Made by a program: the position numbers and the translations under genes | The notes under the pieces: generated by a model | Seen by the model: only the letters and a program-made list of their open reading frames with translations | What the model was told of the DNA's origin: nothing | Databases searched by the model: none | From: Sphaerotilus uruguayifluvii | Lineage (GTDB): Bacteria; Pseudomonadota; Gammaproteobacteria; Burkholderiales; Burkholderiaceae_C | Assembly (NCBI RefSeq): GCF_013294065.1 | Contig: NZ_JABSNM010000018.1 | Span: 38,680-102,679 of the forward strand | DNA length: 64,000 nt | Reading direction: 5' to 3' | Shown here: piece by piece, positions 35,213 through 44,244 of the stretch | How the letters are laid out: the number at the start of each line of letters is the position of its first letter | Numbering within the stretch: the stretch's first letter is position 1

Positions 35213-36599
35213 CCGGCGCCGCACCGGGCAGCGCACGCGCCAGCAGCTGCGCCAGATGCAGCGACCGGCGGCCGCTGCCGTCGGCGATCTGGTGGCGGCA
35301 GCTGGTGCCGCTGGCCAGGATCAGGTCCTCGGCCGGCGCAGCGCGCACCGCCGGCAGCAGCGCCAGCTCGCCCATCGCCACCGACGCCGCATGGTGCTCG
35401 GCCTCGTAGCCGAAGCCGCCGGCCATGCCGCAGCAGCTCGACTCGATCCAGTCGACGCGCAGCTGCGGCACCTGGCCGAGCAGGCGGCGCATGTGCTTGA
35501 GCGTGCCGAAGGCCTTCTGGTGGCAGTGGCCGTGCACATGGACCGTCGCCGCCAGCGGCTGCCACGGCGGCACCGCGCCGCGGCCGTCGAAGACCCGCAC
35601 CAGGAACTCCTCGAGCAGCAGGGCCCGCCCCGACAGCGCCTGCACCGCATCGGCCGGCAGGCCCATCTGCAGGAACTCGTCGCGCAGCATCGTCAGGCAC
35701 GAGGGCTCCAGGCCGACGACGCTGCGCCCGGCGGCCAGATGCGGCGCCAGCGCCTCGAGCAGCCGGCGCGCCTGGTCGCGCGCCTGATCGATGCGACCGG
35801 CCGACCAGGCCGGCCGGCCGCAGCACAGGGCCGGCCCGCCCGCCGGCGCCCGCACCCGGTGCACCCGGACACCGGCGGCCTGCAGCACCCGCAGCGCGTC
35901 CTGCGCGACCTGCGGCTCCAGATGGTTGCTGAAGCAGTCGACCAGCAGCACCACCTCGCGCAGCGCCGGCGCGTCGTCCGGCAGCCCGATCGTGGTCCGC
36001 GGCTCGAGCCGGTCGAAGGAGCGCGTGGCCGGCAGCGGCAGCGAGCGCGCCGCCGCCACGCCCCCCAGGCGCTCGAGCCGGCGCGCCAGCCACGCACTGC
36101 GGTTGCGCCAGGCCAGCAGCGGGCGCAGCCACCGCAGCCACGGCAGCCAGCGCGGCACCGACGCCATCAGCCGCGTGCGCCACGGCGGCGACTCGCGGCG
36201 CCAGCGCTGCGCCAGCACCTCGGCGCGCAGCGCCGCCATGTCGACGCCGTTCGGGCATTCGCGCTTGCAGCCCTTGCAGGCCACGCACAGCGACATCGCC
36301 TCCTGCAGCGCCGGATCGTCGAGCCGCACCGTCTCGCCCGGCGCGTCGAGCAGCTCGCGCAGCAGCGCCGCGCGGCCCCGGGTGCTGTGGCGATCCTCGC
36401 CGGTGATGCGAAAGCTCGGACACATCACGCCCTTGTCTCCGGCCTGGCCACGCGCCTTCTGGCACTGCCGGCTGCCGATGCACAGCGCCGCCGCCCGGCC
36501 GAAGCCTCCGCCCTGACGCGGCACCGCCGCATACGCATCGCCCTGGCCGTAGCCCTCCCAGGCCGACCAGTCCAGCTCGGTCTTCATCGCCTCGCTCAT
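35184..36599 (-). CDS. CCG-domain iron-sulfur oxidoreductase subunit (FAD half absent)
   Basis: Resembles the C-terminal half of large FAD plus Fe-S dehydrogenases of the GlcD/GlpC or YdiJ type, which oxidise 2-hydroxyacids and pass electrons to quinones. From M at 36599 it has 471 residues. It opens with CIGSRQCQ and [20 protein letters not shown], a stretch normally found just after the FAD domain, then a ferredoxin motif [14 protein letters not shown]. Two CCG domains follow ([21 protein letters not shown] and [13 protein letters not shown]). No FAD-binding partner is encoded in the window. It is 29 bases overlapped with selO. It could be a stand-alone subunit or the remnant of a split fusion. 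Confidence 0.8.
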   Translation of the reverse strand: MSEAMKTELDWSAWEGYGQGDAYAAVPRQGGGFGRAAALCIGSRQCQKARGQAGDKGVMCPSFRITGEDRHSTRGRAALLRELLDAPGETVRLDDPALQEAMSLCVACKGCKRECPNGVDMAALRAEVLAQRWRRESPPWRTRLMASVPRWLPWLRWLRPLLAWRNRSAWLARRLERLGGVAAARSLPLPATRSFDRLEPRTTIGLPDDAPALREVVLLVDCFSNHLEPQVAQDALRVLQAAGVRVHRVRAPAGGPALCCGRPAWSAGRIDQARDQARRLLEALAPHLAAGRSVVGLEPSCLTMLRDEFLQMGLPADAVQALSGRALLLEEFLVRVFDGRGAVPPWQPLAATVHVHGHCHQKAFGTLKHMRRLLGQVPQLRVDWIESSCCGMAGGFGYEAEHHAASVAMGELALLPAVRAAPAEDLILASGTSCRHQIADGSGRRSLHLAQLLARALPGAAPDAEPRGGAR

Positions 36600-36911
36600 C
36601 GGGCGCCCCGCTCTGTCGGCTTGACGACAAAACCGACGCCGCCCCCGGCCTGGCGCGGACAGACGGGACACAGGCACGGCAGGAAAGGCATCGAAAGCCC
36701 CGGACAGCAGCACGACATGACCGCCTTGCAGCAGGGAGCGTGCCATGCACCAGAAGAAATCATCCGGTTTCAGGATGTGTCGGAACGGGACGGAAACCGA
36801 TCATTTCCGGACCTGCCCGCGACCGGTCTTCCTGCACAGTTGCCCGCACAGTTCCCCGGGGCATTCCGGCCGCGCCGCCGGAATGGAAACGAATCCACAC
36901 GCAGTACACCG
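36600..36911. other. 312-base divergent intergenic region rich in symmetric elements
   Basis: Between the iron-sulfur gene (minus) and the chemoreceptor (plus), no gene is seen. The region has a perfect dyad CGGAAA-N7-TTTCCG (36791-36809), a tandem 12-base repeat GCACAGTTGCCC/GCACAGTTCCCC (36834-36857) and a perfect inverted repeat ATTCCGGC-N6-GCCGGAAT (36863-36884). These are candidate regulator sites for the chemoreceptor gene. No good sigma70 or sigma28 promoter could be assigned. Confidence 0.4.
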
Positions 36912-38447
36912 ATGACGCTACTGAACCGCATGTCCGTCCGGACCCGTCAGATCGCGATGGCCGCGATCGGCATCGCCGCCGTCTCCGCCTGTGCGCTGAC
37001 CGGGCTGTGGAGCGAGGCACGCCTGTCCGAAGCCAGCGAGCGGGCCTTCGTCGCCAAGGATGTGGTCGCCGACATCCTGCCGCCGCCGATGTACCTGATC
37101 GAGATGCGGCTGCTGCTGTCTCAGGCGCTGGAGGGCCGGCTCGATGCCGACGATGCGCAAGGCGAGCTCGAGCGGCTCGCGAAGGAATACCAGGCCCGGG
37201 TCGACTGGTGGCAGACCCATCCGCCCTTCGGGCTGGAGCGCGAGCTGCTCGGCGAGCAGCACCGTGCGGCCGGCGAATTCATCAGCACCGCCCGCACCCT
37301 GCTCGCGGCGCTGGCCGGCGGCGATCCGGAGGCCGCACGCCAGCAGCTCGGGGCCGCGCATGCGCTCTACCTCAAGCACCGCGCCGCGGTCGACATGACC
37401 GTCGTGCAGGGCAACGAGCTCGGGGCCCGCTCGATGGCCGAGTTCGACGCCACCGCGGCCCGCGGCCGGCAGATCCAGCTCGCGCTGCTCGGCCTGTCGG
37501 TGCTCGGACTGGGCCTGCTGAGCTGGCGGCTGACCCGCTCGGTGGTGCGTCCGCTGGGCCAGGCGGTCGAGCTGGCCGAGTCGGTCGCCGCCGGCGACCT
37601 GAGCCGCCGCATCGAGGCCCAGGGCCGCGACGAGCCGGCGCGGCTGCTGCAGTCGCTCGACCGCATGTGCCACCAGCTCGGCGAGATGGTGGCCGAGCTG
37701 CGCCAGGGCAGCCTGCGCATGGCCAGCGCCTGCGCGCAGATCCACGCCGGCAATCTCGACCTGAAGGGCCGCACCACCGGCCACCTCGACGAGCTCGGCC
37801 ATGTGCGCAGCAACCTCGTCGAGGTCACCGGCATGATCGGCCGCAGCGCGCAGGCGGCCGAGCAGGCCGCCGGCCTGGTCGAGAGCGTCGAGCAGGCCGC
37901 GCAGCGCGGCCGCCAGGCGATGGACCGGATGAGCGCGACGATGGAGGGCATCGCGGCCTCCTCGACCCGGGTCAGCGAGATCGTCGAGGTCATCGAGTCG
38001 ATCGCCTTCCAGACCAACCTGCTGGCCCTGAACGCGGCCGTCGAGGCGGCGCGGGCCGGCGAGCAGGGGCGCGGCTTCGCCGTCGTCGCCACCGAGGTGC
38101 GCATGCTGGCGCAGCGCTCCTCGCTGGCCGCGCGCGAGATCCGTACGCTGGCGGCCGACAGCACCCGCCAGGTCGGCTGCGGCACCACGCTGGCCGCCGG
38201 CACCGGCCAGGCCATCCGCGAGATGGCCGAACAGGTCGAGGCGATGAACCGGCTCGTCAAGGACATCTGGGAAACCACCTTCGCGCAGACCTCCGGCATC
38301 GCCCAGCTCGGCGAGGCGGTGGAGTCGCTGGCGAAGGCGGGCGACGCCAACGTCGCGCTGGCCGAGCAGTCCAGCCAGGCCACCGCCAGCCTGGACGAGG
38401 AGGCGCGCCGGCTGGCCGATTCGGTCAGCCGCTTCCGGCTCGCCTGA
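36912..38447 (+). CDS. Methyl-accepting chemotaxis protein (four-helix-bundle sensor)
   Basis: A transmembrane chemoreceptor of 511 residues. TM1 is at about 14-31 and a helical periplasmic domain runs to about 186, with [20 protein letters not shown], a stretch common in burkholderial receptors. TM2 is at about 188-206, a HAMP domain at about 207-260, and the signalling hairpin carries [20 protein letters not shown]. The usual C-terminal pentapeptide tether for CheR/CheB is absent. The ligand is unknown. No che genes lie nearby, so it is an orphan receptor. The ATG at 36912 is the first in-frame start giving a short cytoplasmic N-terminus; its ribosome site is weak. Confidence 0.9.
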   Translation: MTLLNRMSVRTRQIAMAAIGIAAVSACALTGLWSEARLSEASERAFVAKDVVADILPPPMYLIEMRLLLSQALEGRLDADDAQGELERLAKEYQARVDWWQTHPPFGLERELLGEQHRAAGEFISTARTLLAALAGGDPEAARQQLGAAHALYLKHRAAVDMTVVQGNELGARSMAEFDATAARGRQIQLALLGLSVLGLGLLSWRLTRSVVRPLGQAVELAESVAAGDLSRRIEAQGRDEPARLLQSLDRMCHQLGEMVAELRQGSLRMASACAQIHAGNLDLKGRTTGHLDELGHVRSNLVEVTGMIGRSAQAAEQAAGLVESVEQAAQRGRQAMDRMSATMEGIAASSTRVSEIVEVIESIAFQTNLLALNAAVEAARAGEQGRGFAVVATEVRMLAQRSSLAAREIRTLAADSTRQVGCGTTLAAGTGQAIREMAEQVEAMNRLVKDIWETTFAQTSGIAQLGEAVESLAKAGDANVALAEQSSQATASLDEEARRLADSVSRFRLA

Positions 38448-38489
38448 GCCGGCGACGAGGTTCGCCCTCGTGTCGCCGCGGCAGCCCGC

Positions 38490-38495
38490 TATCAT
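38490..38495 (+). promoter_or_regulatory. -10 element immediately upstream of the DUF2946 gene
   Basis: TATCAT ends 6 bases before the ATG at 38502. If it is the -10, transcription would start at or next to the start codon, producing a leaderless message. No ribosome-binding site is present in the 20 bases before the ATG, which agrees. No clear -35 was found. Confidence 0.4.
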
Positions 38496-38501
38496 CGGGA
38501 C

Positions 38502-38885
38502 ATGTCCTTCTGGCGCCATCACCTCTCCCGCCTGGTCGGCATGGTGATCGTCCTGCTGATGGCCGGCGCGATCGCGCCGACCGTGTCGCGGGCGATCGCC
38601 GCGGCCGACCCGGTGCGCATGGTGATGCTGGCCGATCTCTGCGTGACGGCCCGGACACCGGCGCATGACGACGAAGGGGCCCGCCCCCATGGCGACGCCG
38701 CGGAAGTCCACTGCCCCGCCTGCCTCGCCCCGGCGCCCGGCGCGCTGCTGCCAGGACCGGACCGCCAGGCCGACTTCCGCCACCTCGAGCCGCCCCCGGC
38801 GGCGGTGCTGCGCGTCGACTTCGTGCCCGACCCCGCGGCCCATCACCCCCCCCTGCCCGCCCGGGCGCCTCCTGGCCTGGCCTGA
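38502..38885 (+). CDS. DUF2946-like exported or membrane-anchored protein
   Basis: A 127-residue protein with one N-terminal hydrophobic segment (about 10-27) and a cluster of possible metal ligands: CVTARTPAHDDEGARPHGD, then AEVHCPACLAP with a CxxC motif. A Pro-rich tail has HH. This layout fits DUF2946 proteins, which commonly neighbour copper and TonB-dependent transport genes. The next gene encodes a PCuAC copper chaperone on the same strand, so a role in copper handling is plausible but unproven. Its message is probably leaderless. Confidence 0.75.
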   Translation: MSFWRHHLSRLVGMVIVLLMAGAIAPTVSRAIAAADPVRMVMLADLCVTARTPAHDDEGARPHGDAAEVHCPACLAPAPGALLPGPDRQADFRHLEPPPAAVLRVDFVPDPAAHHPPLPARAPPGLA

Positions 38886-38983
38886 GCCCGCCCTGCGGCC
38901 TCCCCGGAGGCCTGCCGACGTCCCGACCTCCCGTGCCGTGCCCGTGCGCGCCCGGCCTGTCCCTGTCCGCCGAAGGAACCATC

Positions 38984-39493
38984 ATGTCCTCTTCCTCCCT
39001 GCGCCCCCTGTCCTCCCTGCCGCTGCTGCGCGCCGCCGCGCTGTCCGTGCTGACCCTCGCCAGCCTGGCCGTCCAGGCCCAGGTCAGCGTCAAGGAACCC
39101 TGGGTGCGCGCCACCGTCGCGCAGCAGAAGGCCACCGGCGCCTTCATGCAGATCACCAGCACCGAGCCGGTGCGGCTGGTGGAAGTGAAGTCCGACGCCG
39201 CGAAGATCGTCGAGATCCACGAGATGCGCATGGACGGCGACCGGATGATGATGAAGGCCGTCTCCGGCCTCGACCTCGTTCCGGGCAAGCCGCTGGAGCT
39301 CAAGCCGGGCAGCTATCACGTCATGCTGATCGACGTGGTCAAGCCGGTGAACGCCGGCGACAAGGTGCCGCTGACGCTGGTGGTCGAGGGCCGCGACGGC
39401 AAGCGCAGCAGCGTCGAGGTCAGCGCCGAGGCGCGGGCGATGAACGCCGCGGCGGCCTCGCCGGCCGCGCCGATGCATCAGCACCAGCACTGA
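38984..39493 (+). CDS. Periplasmic copper chaperone A (PCuAC/DUF461)
   Basis: It binds Cu(I) in the periplasm and delivers it to the CuA centre of cytochrome oxidase, working with Sco-type proteins. The product has 169 residues with a signal peptide (cleavage near LAVQAQVSV). Copper ligands occur in the family pattern: IVEIHEMRMDGDRMMM gives His and Met, and GSYHVMLID gives the second His and Met. The C-terminal tail MHQHQH adds potential ligands. It starts 98 bases after the DUF2946 gene, with AAGGA about 8 bases upstream of the ATG at 38984; the longer open frame upstream is not signal-like. Confidence 0.93.
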   Translation: MSSSSLRPLSSLPLLRAAALSVLTLASLAVQAQVSVKEPWVRATVAQQKATGAFMQITSTEPVRLVEVKSDAAKIVEIHEMRMDGDRMMMKAVSGLDLVPGKPLELKPGSYHVMLIDVVKPVNAGDKVPLTLVVEGRDGKRSSVEVSAEARAMNAAAASPAAPMHQHQH

Positions 39494-39511
39494 CCCCCCG
39501 CCCGGGGCGCG

Positions 39512-40570
39512 TCAGCGCCCCTGCGGCGAGCGGATGCGGTGCGTGGCGTAGAGCGCCAGCGCCACCGTGCACAGCGTGATCACGCCGACCACGACCCAGA
39601 AGCCGTGCGGATGCTCGGCCAGCGGGATGCCGCCGACGTTCATGCCGAGCAGTCCGGCGACGATGTTGATCGGCAGCGCCAGCACCGTGACCATCGTCAG
39701 CACGAACAGCGTGCGGTTGTTCTCCTCGGCCACCTTGGCCGAGTCCTCGTCCTGCATCAGCTTGATGCGCTCCTGCAGCGAGGAGATGTCGCGCAGCACC
39801 AGCGAGAACTCGTCGCTGGCCTGCAGCAGGTCGTCGCGGTCCTCCCGGCCGACCCAGGCGGGCGGGCGCGCCAGCGTGCGCGCCAGCGCGCCCGGCTCCG
39901 GGGTCAGCAGCCGGCGCAGCCGCACCATCAGCCGGCGCATGCGCGCCAGCTCCGCCTTGTGCTTGCCGTGCACGCCGGTGATCATTTCTTCCTCGATGTC
40001 GTCGATGCGCTCGGTCGACTGGCGGATGATCTTCTGCAGTTCGTCGGCCTGGTCGCGCAGCAGATGGTGCAGCAGCGCGGTGCTCGACTCGATGCGCACA
40101 TGCCGGCCGATCGAGTTCTTCAGCCGGTCGACCGAGCGCAGCGGCTGGCGCCGCGCGGTGATGACCAGATGCTCGGCCACGCTCATCCACAGCGTCGCGA
40201 CGTCGCTGACCTCGAAGGTGAAGTCGAAGGTCACGTCGTTGATGACCGCGAAGAAGGCCTCGCCGTCGCGCTCGATGCGGGTCGCGCGCGAGCCCTGGTG
40301 CAGCGCGTCGAAGAAGTCCTCGTTCAGCGCCGCATGCGCCCGCAGCCAGGCCTCGGCGCGGGCATTGCCCAGGTTGAAGTGCAGCCAGACGACGGCGCCG
40401 GCCTCGTCCTGCGCGGCTCGGCCGCGCGCGATCGCCGCCAGCGCAGCTTCGGCCGAGGCCAGCGGCAGCGGCTCGGACTCGGGGCGGAACAGGTAGCCGT
40501 AGACCAGCCCGTGCTCGTCGCCACCGTAGGAGCGGGCGTGGATCGGCAGCTCGGAAACGGCAAGGCTCAT
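39512..40570 (-). CDS. zntB: CorA-family metal transporter, ZntB-like
   Basis: An inner-membrane pentameric transporter of the CorA superfamily; ZntB members move Zn2+. The 352-residue protein has a large cytoplasmic N-terminal domain with a long helix rich in Asp/Glu/Arg. Two C-terminal membrane helices flank the selectivity motif GMNVGGIP (GMN strictly conserved; the NVGGIP variant is usual in ZntB rather than Mg-type CorA), and a basic tail follows. ATG at 40570. It is downstream of the tRNA-Gly gene but separated from it by a strong terminator, so it needs its own promoter. Confidence 0.88.
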   Translation of the reverse strand: MSLAVSELPIHARSYGGDEHGLVYGYLFRPESEPLPLASAEAALAAIARGRAAQDEAGAVVWLHFNLGNARAEAWLRAHAALNEDFFDALHQGSRATRIERDGEAFFAVINDVTFDFTFEVSDVATLWMSVAEHLVITARRQPLRSVDRLKNSIGRHVRIESSTALLHHLLRDQADELQKIIRQSTERIDDIEEEMITGVHGKHKAELARMRRLMVRLRRLLTPEPGALARTLARPPAWVGREDRDDLLQASDEFSLVLRDISSLQERIKLMQDEDSAKVAEENNRTLFVLTMVTVLALPINIVAGLLGMNVGGIPLAEHPHGFWVVVGVITLCTVALALYATHRIRSPQGR

Positions 40571-40588
40571 GGTGCAGTCTGGAAAGGA

Positions 40589-40623
40589 CGACGCCCCGAC
40601 AGGCGCGTGCCTTCGGGGCGTCG
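40589..40623 (-). terminator. Hairpin terminator of the tRNA-Gly transcript
   Basis: A perfect 11-bp stem (CGACGCCCCGA at 40589-40599 and its complement at 40613-40623) encloses a smaller AGGC/GCCT hairpin with a 4-base loop. It lies 12 bases past the encoded CCA of tRNA-Gly. On the minus strand it is followed by TCCTTTCC, a weak U-tract. Confidence 0.75.
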
Positions 40624-40634
40624 GATCGGGTTCA

Positions 40635-40708
40635 TGGAGCGGGTGAAGGGAATCGAACCCTCGTATGAAGCTTGGGAAGCTGCCGTTCTGCCATTGAACT
40701 ACACCCGC
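40635..40708 (-). tRNA. tRNA-Gly (anticodon CCC), CCA encoded
   Basis: On the minus strand: acceptor GCGGGTG pairing CACCCGC, D-arm GTTC/GAAC, anticodon loop TTCCCAA (CCC read after U33, A37), T-arm GAGGG TTCGATT CCCTT, discriminator T and an encoded CCA (40637-40635). It closely follows the pattern of E. coli glyU. The anticodon stem GCAGC/GCTTC has one C-U mismatch at position 28-42; a GCTGC strand would pair fully. Confidence 0.95.
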
Positions 40709-40747
40709 CTCGGCTCCGGCATGGCTGGAGCACGCTGCAGCGCATGA

Positions 40748-42322
40748 TTATGCCAGATGCGCGATCCACTCGACGCAGGCGTCGAGGGCCGGCACCGCCG
40801 CGGCGATCAGGCCGGAGTCCGGGTGGTTGGCCAGCAGCGTGACCGCGACCATGCGCCCGCTGCGGGTCTGCACGCAGCCGGCCAGCGCCCGCGTGTCGAG
40901 CAGCGTGCCGGTCTTCAGCCAGGCGCGGCCCTCGGCGGCGGTGCCGCGCATGCGCCCCTCGAGCGTGCCGTCGACGCCGGCCACCGGCAGCGTGCGCTGC
41001 AGCAGCTTCCAGTTCGGCCCGCGCGCGGCGCGCTGCAGCAGGTGCACGAAGGCCTGCGGCGTCGCGCGCTCGAGCCGCGACAGGCCCGAGCCGGTGTCCA
41101 GGCCGACCATCTCGTCGCGCACGCCGCCGCGCCGGCGCAGCCACTCGCGCATGCGCAGCCGCGCCGCCTCGGCGGTGGCCGCGGCCTCGGGGAAGTCCGG
41201 CGACAGGCTCAGCATCAGATGCCGCGCGATCAGGTTGTCGCTGCGCTTGTTCATCTCGCGCAGCTGCACCGACAGCGGCGCCGACAGGTGCTCGGCGAAC
41301 GGCGCCGCAGCGGCGCCGGCCTCGGTGGCACGCCACGGCGTCGGCGTGCCGCCGTCATGCTCGACGACCCGGCCGCGCAGCACGCCGCCGGCCTGCAGCC
41401 ACAGGCCCTCGATCGCACGCGCGCCCAGATCGCGCATGCTGACCGGCGCGAAGCGGATCTGCTGCGCGCCGCAGCGCGGCGACCACTGGCCGCTGACGTG
41501 GATCTGCGGCTGCAGGGTCGATCCGTCATCGCGCAGCGCCGCGCTGGCCGCGCAGCCGCCGCCGCGCCCCAGGCCGTTGACCAGCCGCACGTCGTGCAGC
41601 GGCGGCGTGACCTCGATGTCGGTGCGCCCGCCCGCGTCGCTGCGCAGCGCCACCCGCACCACCCCGGCGTCGAGCGCCAGCGCATCGGGCCGGACATGAT
41701 GCGGCCGCTCGGGCGTCGGCTCCGGCGTGGTCGCGAGGTCCTCCGGACGCAGCCGGAAGGCCTCGCGGTTGAGCACGATGTCGCCCCAGACCTCGCGCAG
41801 CCCCTGCGCCTGCATCTCGCGGAACCACTGCAGCAGGTCGGCGCTGGTCAGCGTCGCGTCGCCGCCGCCGCGGATCACCAGGTCGCCGAGCAGGCGACCC
41901 TGCGTCAGCGGGCCGCTCAGGTAGGCGCGGGTGCGCCAGCAGTAGGCCGGACCGAGCAGGTCCAGCGCCGCCATCGAGGTCAGCAGCTTCGAGGTCGAGG
42001 CCAGCACGAAGGGCCGCGCGGCCTGCCAGGACAGCAGCGCCTCGCCGCCGTCGAGCGGCTGCGCATGCAGGCCGAAGCTCTCCGGCGGCAGGCCGCTGGC
42101 CTCGAGCACCTGGCGCAGCGGCGCCGGCAGCAGGTCGACCGGCGCCGGCAGGCCCGCCGCGACGGTCTCCCGGGCCGGCCGGCGCACCTTCGCCGCCCGG
42201 GCCGGGACAACGCCGCCCAGCAGCGCCAGGCCAGCCAGCCGGCCCAGGCAGCGTCGACGGTCGAGAAGTCCGGCGGCAGCGTCGTGCCCGGGCCGGTCCG
42301 GGCTTGGTGCAGAATCGCGCAT
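40748..42322 (-). CDS. dacB: D-alanyl-D-alanine carboxypeptidase/endopeptidase (PBP4, DacB)
   Basis: A periplasmic penicillin-binding protein that trims or cleaves peptidoglycan cross-links. The 524-residue product matches the S13 family. It has SxxK as LASTSKLLTSMAALD, SxN as KRSDNLIARHLM and KTG as AWLKTGTLLDTRALAG. A ~200-residue insertion between the first two motifs (with the RGGGDATLTS and QIHVSGQWSPRC strands) is typical of PBP4. The N-terminus has a Tat-like RRRCLGRLAGLALLGG signal. It is divergent from trmB, and 39 bases separate its stop from the tRNA-Gly gene. Confidence 0.93.
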   Translation of the reverse strand: MRDSAPSPDRPGHDAAAGLLDRRRCLGRLAGLALLGGVVPARAAKVRRPARETVAAGLPAPVDLLPAPLRQVLEASGLPPESFGLHAQPLDGGEALLSWQAARPFVLASTSKLLTSMAALDLLGPAYCWRTRAYLSGPLTQGRLLGDLVIRGGGDATLTSADLLQWFREMQAQGLREVWGDIVLNREAFRLRPEDLATTPEPTPERPHHVRPDALALDAGVVRVALRSDAGGRTDIEVTPPLHDVRLVNGLGRGGGCAASAALRDDGSTLQPQIHVSGQWSPRCGAQQIRFAPVSMRDLGARAIEGLWLQAGGVLRGRVVEHDGGTPTPWRATEAGAAAAPFAEHLSAPLSVQLREMNKRSDNLIARHLMLSLSPDFPEAAATAEAARLRMREWLRRRGGVRDEMVGLDTGSGLSRLERATPQAFVHLLQRAARGPNWKLLQRTLPVAGVDGTLEGRMRGTAAEGRAWLKTGTLLDTRALAGCVQTRSGRMVAVTLLANHPDSGLIAAAVPALDACVEWIAHLA

Positions 42323-42402
42323 CCTGTGAGCCTAGCCGGCCGACATGACCTGGGACAGGCCAATATCGCCGGATTCGGCTTGTCCAGTGTCGACAACCCC
42401 TG

Positions 42403-42430
42403 TTTCCAGGGTTTCATCTTGAAATATTCA
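42403..42430 (+). promoter_or_regulatory. Possible sigma70 promoter of trmB
   Basis: TTTCCA (42403-42408), a 16-base spacer and TATTCA (42425-42430) lie 35 bases upstream of the trmB ATG in an unusually AT-rich stretch of the dacB-trmB divergent region. Both hexamers are imperfect. Confidence 0.35.
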
Positions 42431-42465
42431 CGCGCCGAAGTGTCGCACGCGGCGCCCTGTCTTCC

Positions 42466-43215
42466 ATGAACGAGTCCCTGCCCCCTTCCGAACCGACCGG
42501 CGCCGATGCCGACGAGACCCGCACCGACGGTGCGCCGCGCCGCGCGATCCGCAGCTTCGTGGTGCGCGCCGGTCGCATGGGCACCGGCCAGATCCGCGCG
42601 CTCGAGGAGCTCGGCCCGCGCTTCTGCCTGCCCTACCGCGCCGAGCCGCTCGACGCCGCGGCCGTCTGGGGCCGCAGCGCGCCGCTGGTGCTGGAGATCG
42701 GCTTCGGCATGGGCGGGGCCACCGCGGAGATCGCCGCCAACCGCCAGGACACCGACTTTCTCGGCGTCGAGGTGCACACGCCCGGCGTGGGCGCGCTGCT
42801 CAAGCTGATCGACGAGCGCGGGCTGGGCAATCTGCGCATCGTGCAGCACGACGCGGTCGAGGTGCTCGAGCACATGATCGCGCCGGGCCAGCTCGCCGGC
42901 GTGCACATCTTCTTTCCCGATCCGTGGCACAAGAAGAAGCACAACAAGCGCCGGCTGATCCAGCCGGAGTTCGTCGCCCGTCTGGTCACCCGGCTGGCGC
43001 CGGGCGGCTACCTGCACTGCGCCACCGACTGGCAGCCCTATGCCGAGCAGATGCTGGAGGTGCTGTCGGCCGAACCGCAGCTGGCCAACACCGCCGAGGG
43101 CTATGCCCCGAAGCCGGACTACCGGCCGCTGACCAAGTTCGAGAACCGCGGCCTGAAGCTCGGCCACGGCGTCTGGGATCTGGTGTTCCGGCGCCGCGCG
43201 GGCGACGCCGCCTGA
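42466..43215 (+). CDS. trmB: tRNA (guanine-N7-)-methyltransferase TrmB
   Basis: It methylates G46 in the variable loop of tRNAs using SAM. The product has 249 residues, with a disordered, acidic ~28-residue N-terminus. [14 protein letters not shown] opens the conserved part. The SAM-binding motif is [16 protein letters not shown], the catalytic region [20 protein letters not shown], and the C-terminus contains [19 protein letters not shown], all family signatures. It is convergent with uppP, 56 bases away. Confidence 0.97.
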   Translation: MNESLPPSEPTGADADETRTDGAPRRAIRSFVVRAGRMGTGQIRALEELGPRFCLPYRAEPLDAAAVWGRSAPLVLEIGFGMGGATAEIAANRQDTDFLGVEVHTPGVGALLKLIDERGLGNLRIVQHDAVEVLEHMIAPGQLAGVHIFFPDPWHKKKHNKRRLIQPEFVARLVTRLAPGGYLHCATDWQPYAEQMLEVLSAEPQLANTAEGYAPKPDYRPLTKFENRGLKLGHGVWDLVFRRRAGDAA

Positions 43216-43271
43216 TCCGGTCGCGCGGGCCGGCGACGACCGGGCACGACCGGAAACGGGATCAGGCCGGA

Positions 43272-44093
43272 TCAGTCATGCCAGCTGATGACGCCGGTGT
43301 AGGCGGTGACCAGGATCAGCAGACCGAAGGCGATCCGGTACCAGGCGAAGGGCACGAAGTTGTGCGTCGCGACATAGCGCAGCAGCCAGCGCACGCACAG
43401 CCAGGCCGCGATGAAGGAGAACACCAGACCGACGAGGAACATCGGCGCATCGGCCATCGAGAGCTTGTCGCGCTCCTTCAGCAGGCTGTAGGCGCCCGCG
43501 CCGATCAGCGTCGGGATGCCGAGGAAGAAGCTGAAGTCGGTCGCCGCCTGGCGCGACAGGCCCATCAGCATGCCGCCGATGATGGTCGAGCCCGAACGGC
43601 TGGTGCCCGGAATCATCGCGAAGCACTGCACCAGGCCGACCTTCAGCGCGTCCATCGGCGTCATGTCGTCGACCGATCGCACACGCACCGCGCTGGCGGG
43701 CCGGCGCTCGGCCCACAGGATGATCAGGCCGCCGACGATGAAGGCCGACGCGACGACCACCGGAATGAACAGGTGCGCCTTGATGACCTTGCCGAAGGCC
43801 AGACCCAGCACCACCGCCGGCAGGAAGCCGATCAGCACGTTCAGCACGAAGCGGCGTGCATCGCGGCTGCTGCCCAGGTTCGCCACGGTGCTCGACAGTC
43901 GCTGCCAGTACACCAGGATCACCGCGAAGATCGCGCCGGTCTGGATCGCGATCTCGAAGACCTTGCTCTTGTCGTCCTCGAAGCCGCCCAGCAGGGCGCC
44001 TGTCAGGATCAGGTGACCGGTGCTCGAGATCGGCAGGAACTCGGTGAGCCCCTCGACGATCCCCATCACGGCAGCTTTTGCCAGCATCAGCAT
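43272..44093 (-). CDS. uppP: Undecaprenyl-diphosphate phosphatase UppP (BacA)
   Basis: An inner-membrane enzyme that recycles the lipid carrier for cell-wall synthesis; its overproduction gives bacitracin resistance. The 273-residue product has eight predicted helices. Both family motifs are present: [18 protein letters not shown] with the catalytic Glu, His and Ser, and [17 protein letters not shown]. The ATG at 44093 has an AAGGAAAG site 12 bases upstream; the frame is open 12 codons further, but those residues are unconserved. A small hairpin lies in its leader. Confidence 0.96.
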   Translation of the reverse strand: MLMLAKAAVMGIVEGLTEFLPISSTGHLILTGALLGGFEDDKSKVFEIAIQTGAIFAVILVYWQRLSSTVANLGSSRDARRFVLNVLIGFLPAVVLGLAFGKVIKAHLFIPVVVASAFIVGGLIILWAERRPASAVRVRSVDDMTPMDALKVGLVQCFAMIPGTSRSGSTIIGGMLMGLSRQAATDFSFFLGIPTLIGAGAYSLLKERDKLSMADAPMFLVGLVFSFIAAWLCVRWLLRYVATHNFVPFAWYRIAFGLLILVTAYTGVISWHD

Positions 44094-44133
44094 ATCCACG
44101 AAATCTTTCCTTTCTCGAGTCCCGGACAAGCAA

Positions 44134-44154
44134 ATGCCCCGATTGACGGGGCAT
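44134..44154 (-). promoter_or_regulatory. Leader hairpin upstream of uppP
   Basis: ATGCCCCG (44134-44141), a 5-base loop and CGGGGCAT (44147-44154) give a perfect 8-bp stem 41 bases before the uppP start. On the minus strand it is followed by TTTGCTTG, so it could attenuate uppP, but the U-tract is short. Confidence 0.4.
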
Positions 44155-44244
44155 CACTCTGATGTTCAATACCGCGACCAAGATAGCACACGCCCGTGGC
44201 CGGATCCTTCGGCCCCGCTTCGGTCGCCAGCCCCGAAACACCAC

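Noticed and set aside
36797..36804. ACCGATCA as a possible flagellar sigma28 -10 before the chemoreceptor
   Set aside because: No TAAAG-like -35 lies at the right distance, and the sequence is part of the CGGAAA dyad spacer.
43216..43271. CCGGTCG...CGACCGG inverted repeat between trmB and uppP as a terminator
   Set aside because: The loop is long, the arms are GC-only and no T-tract follows in either direction.
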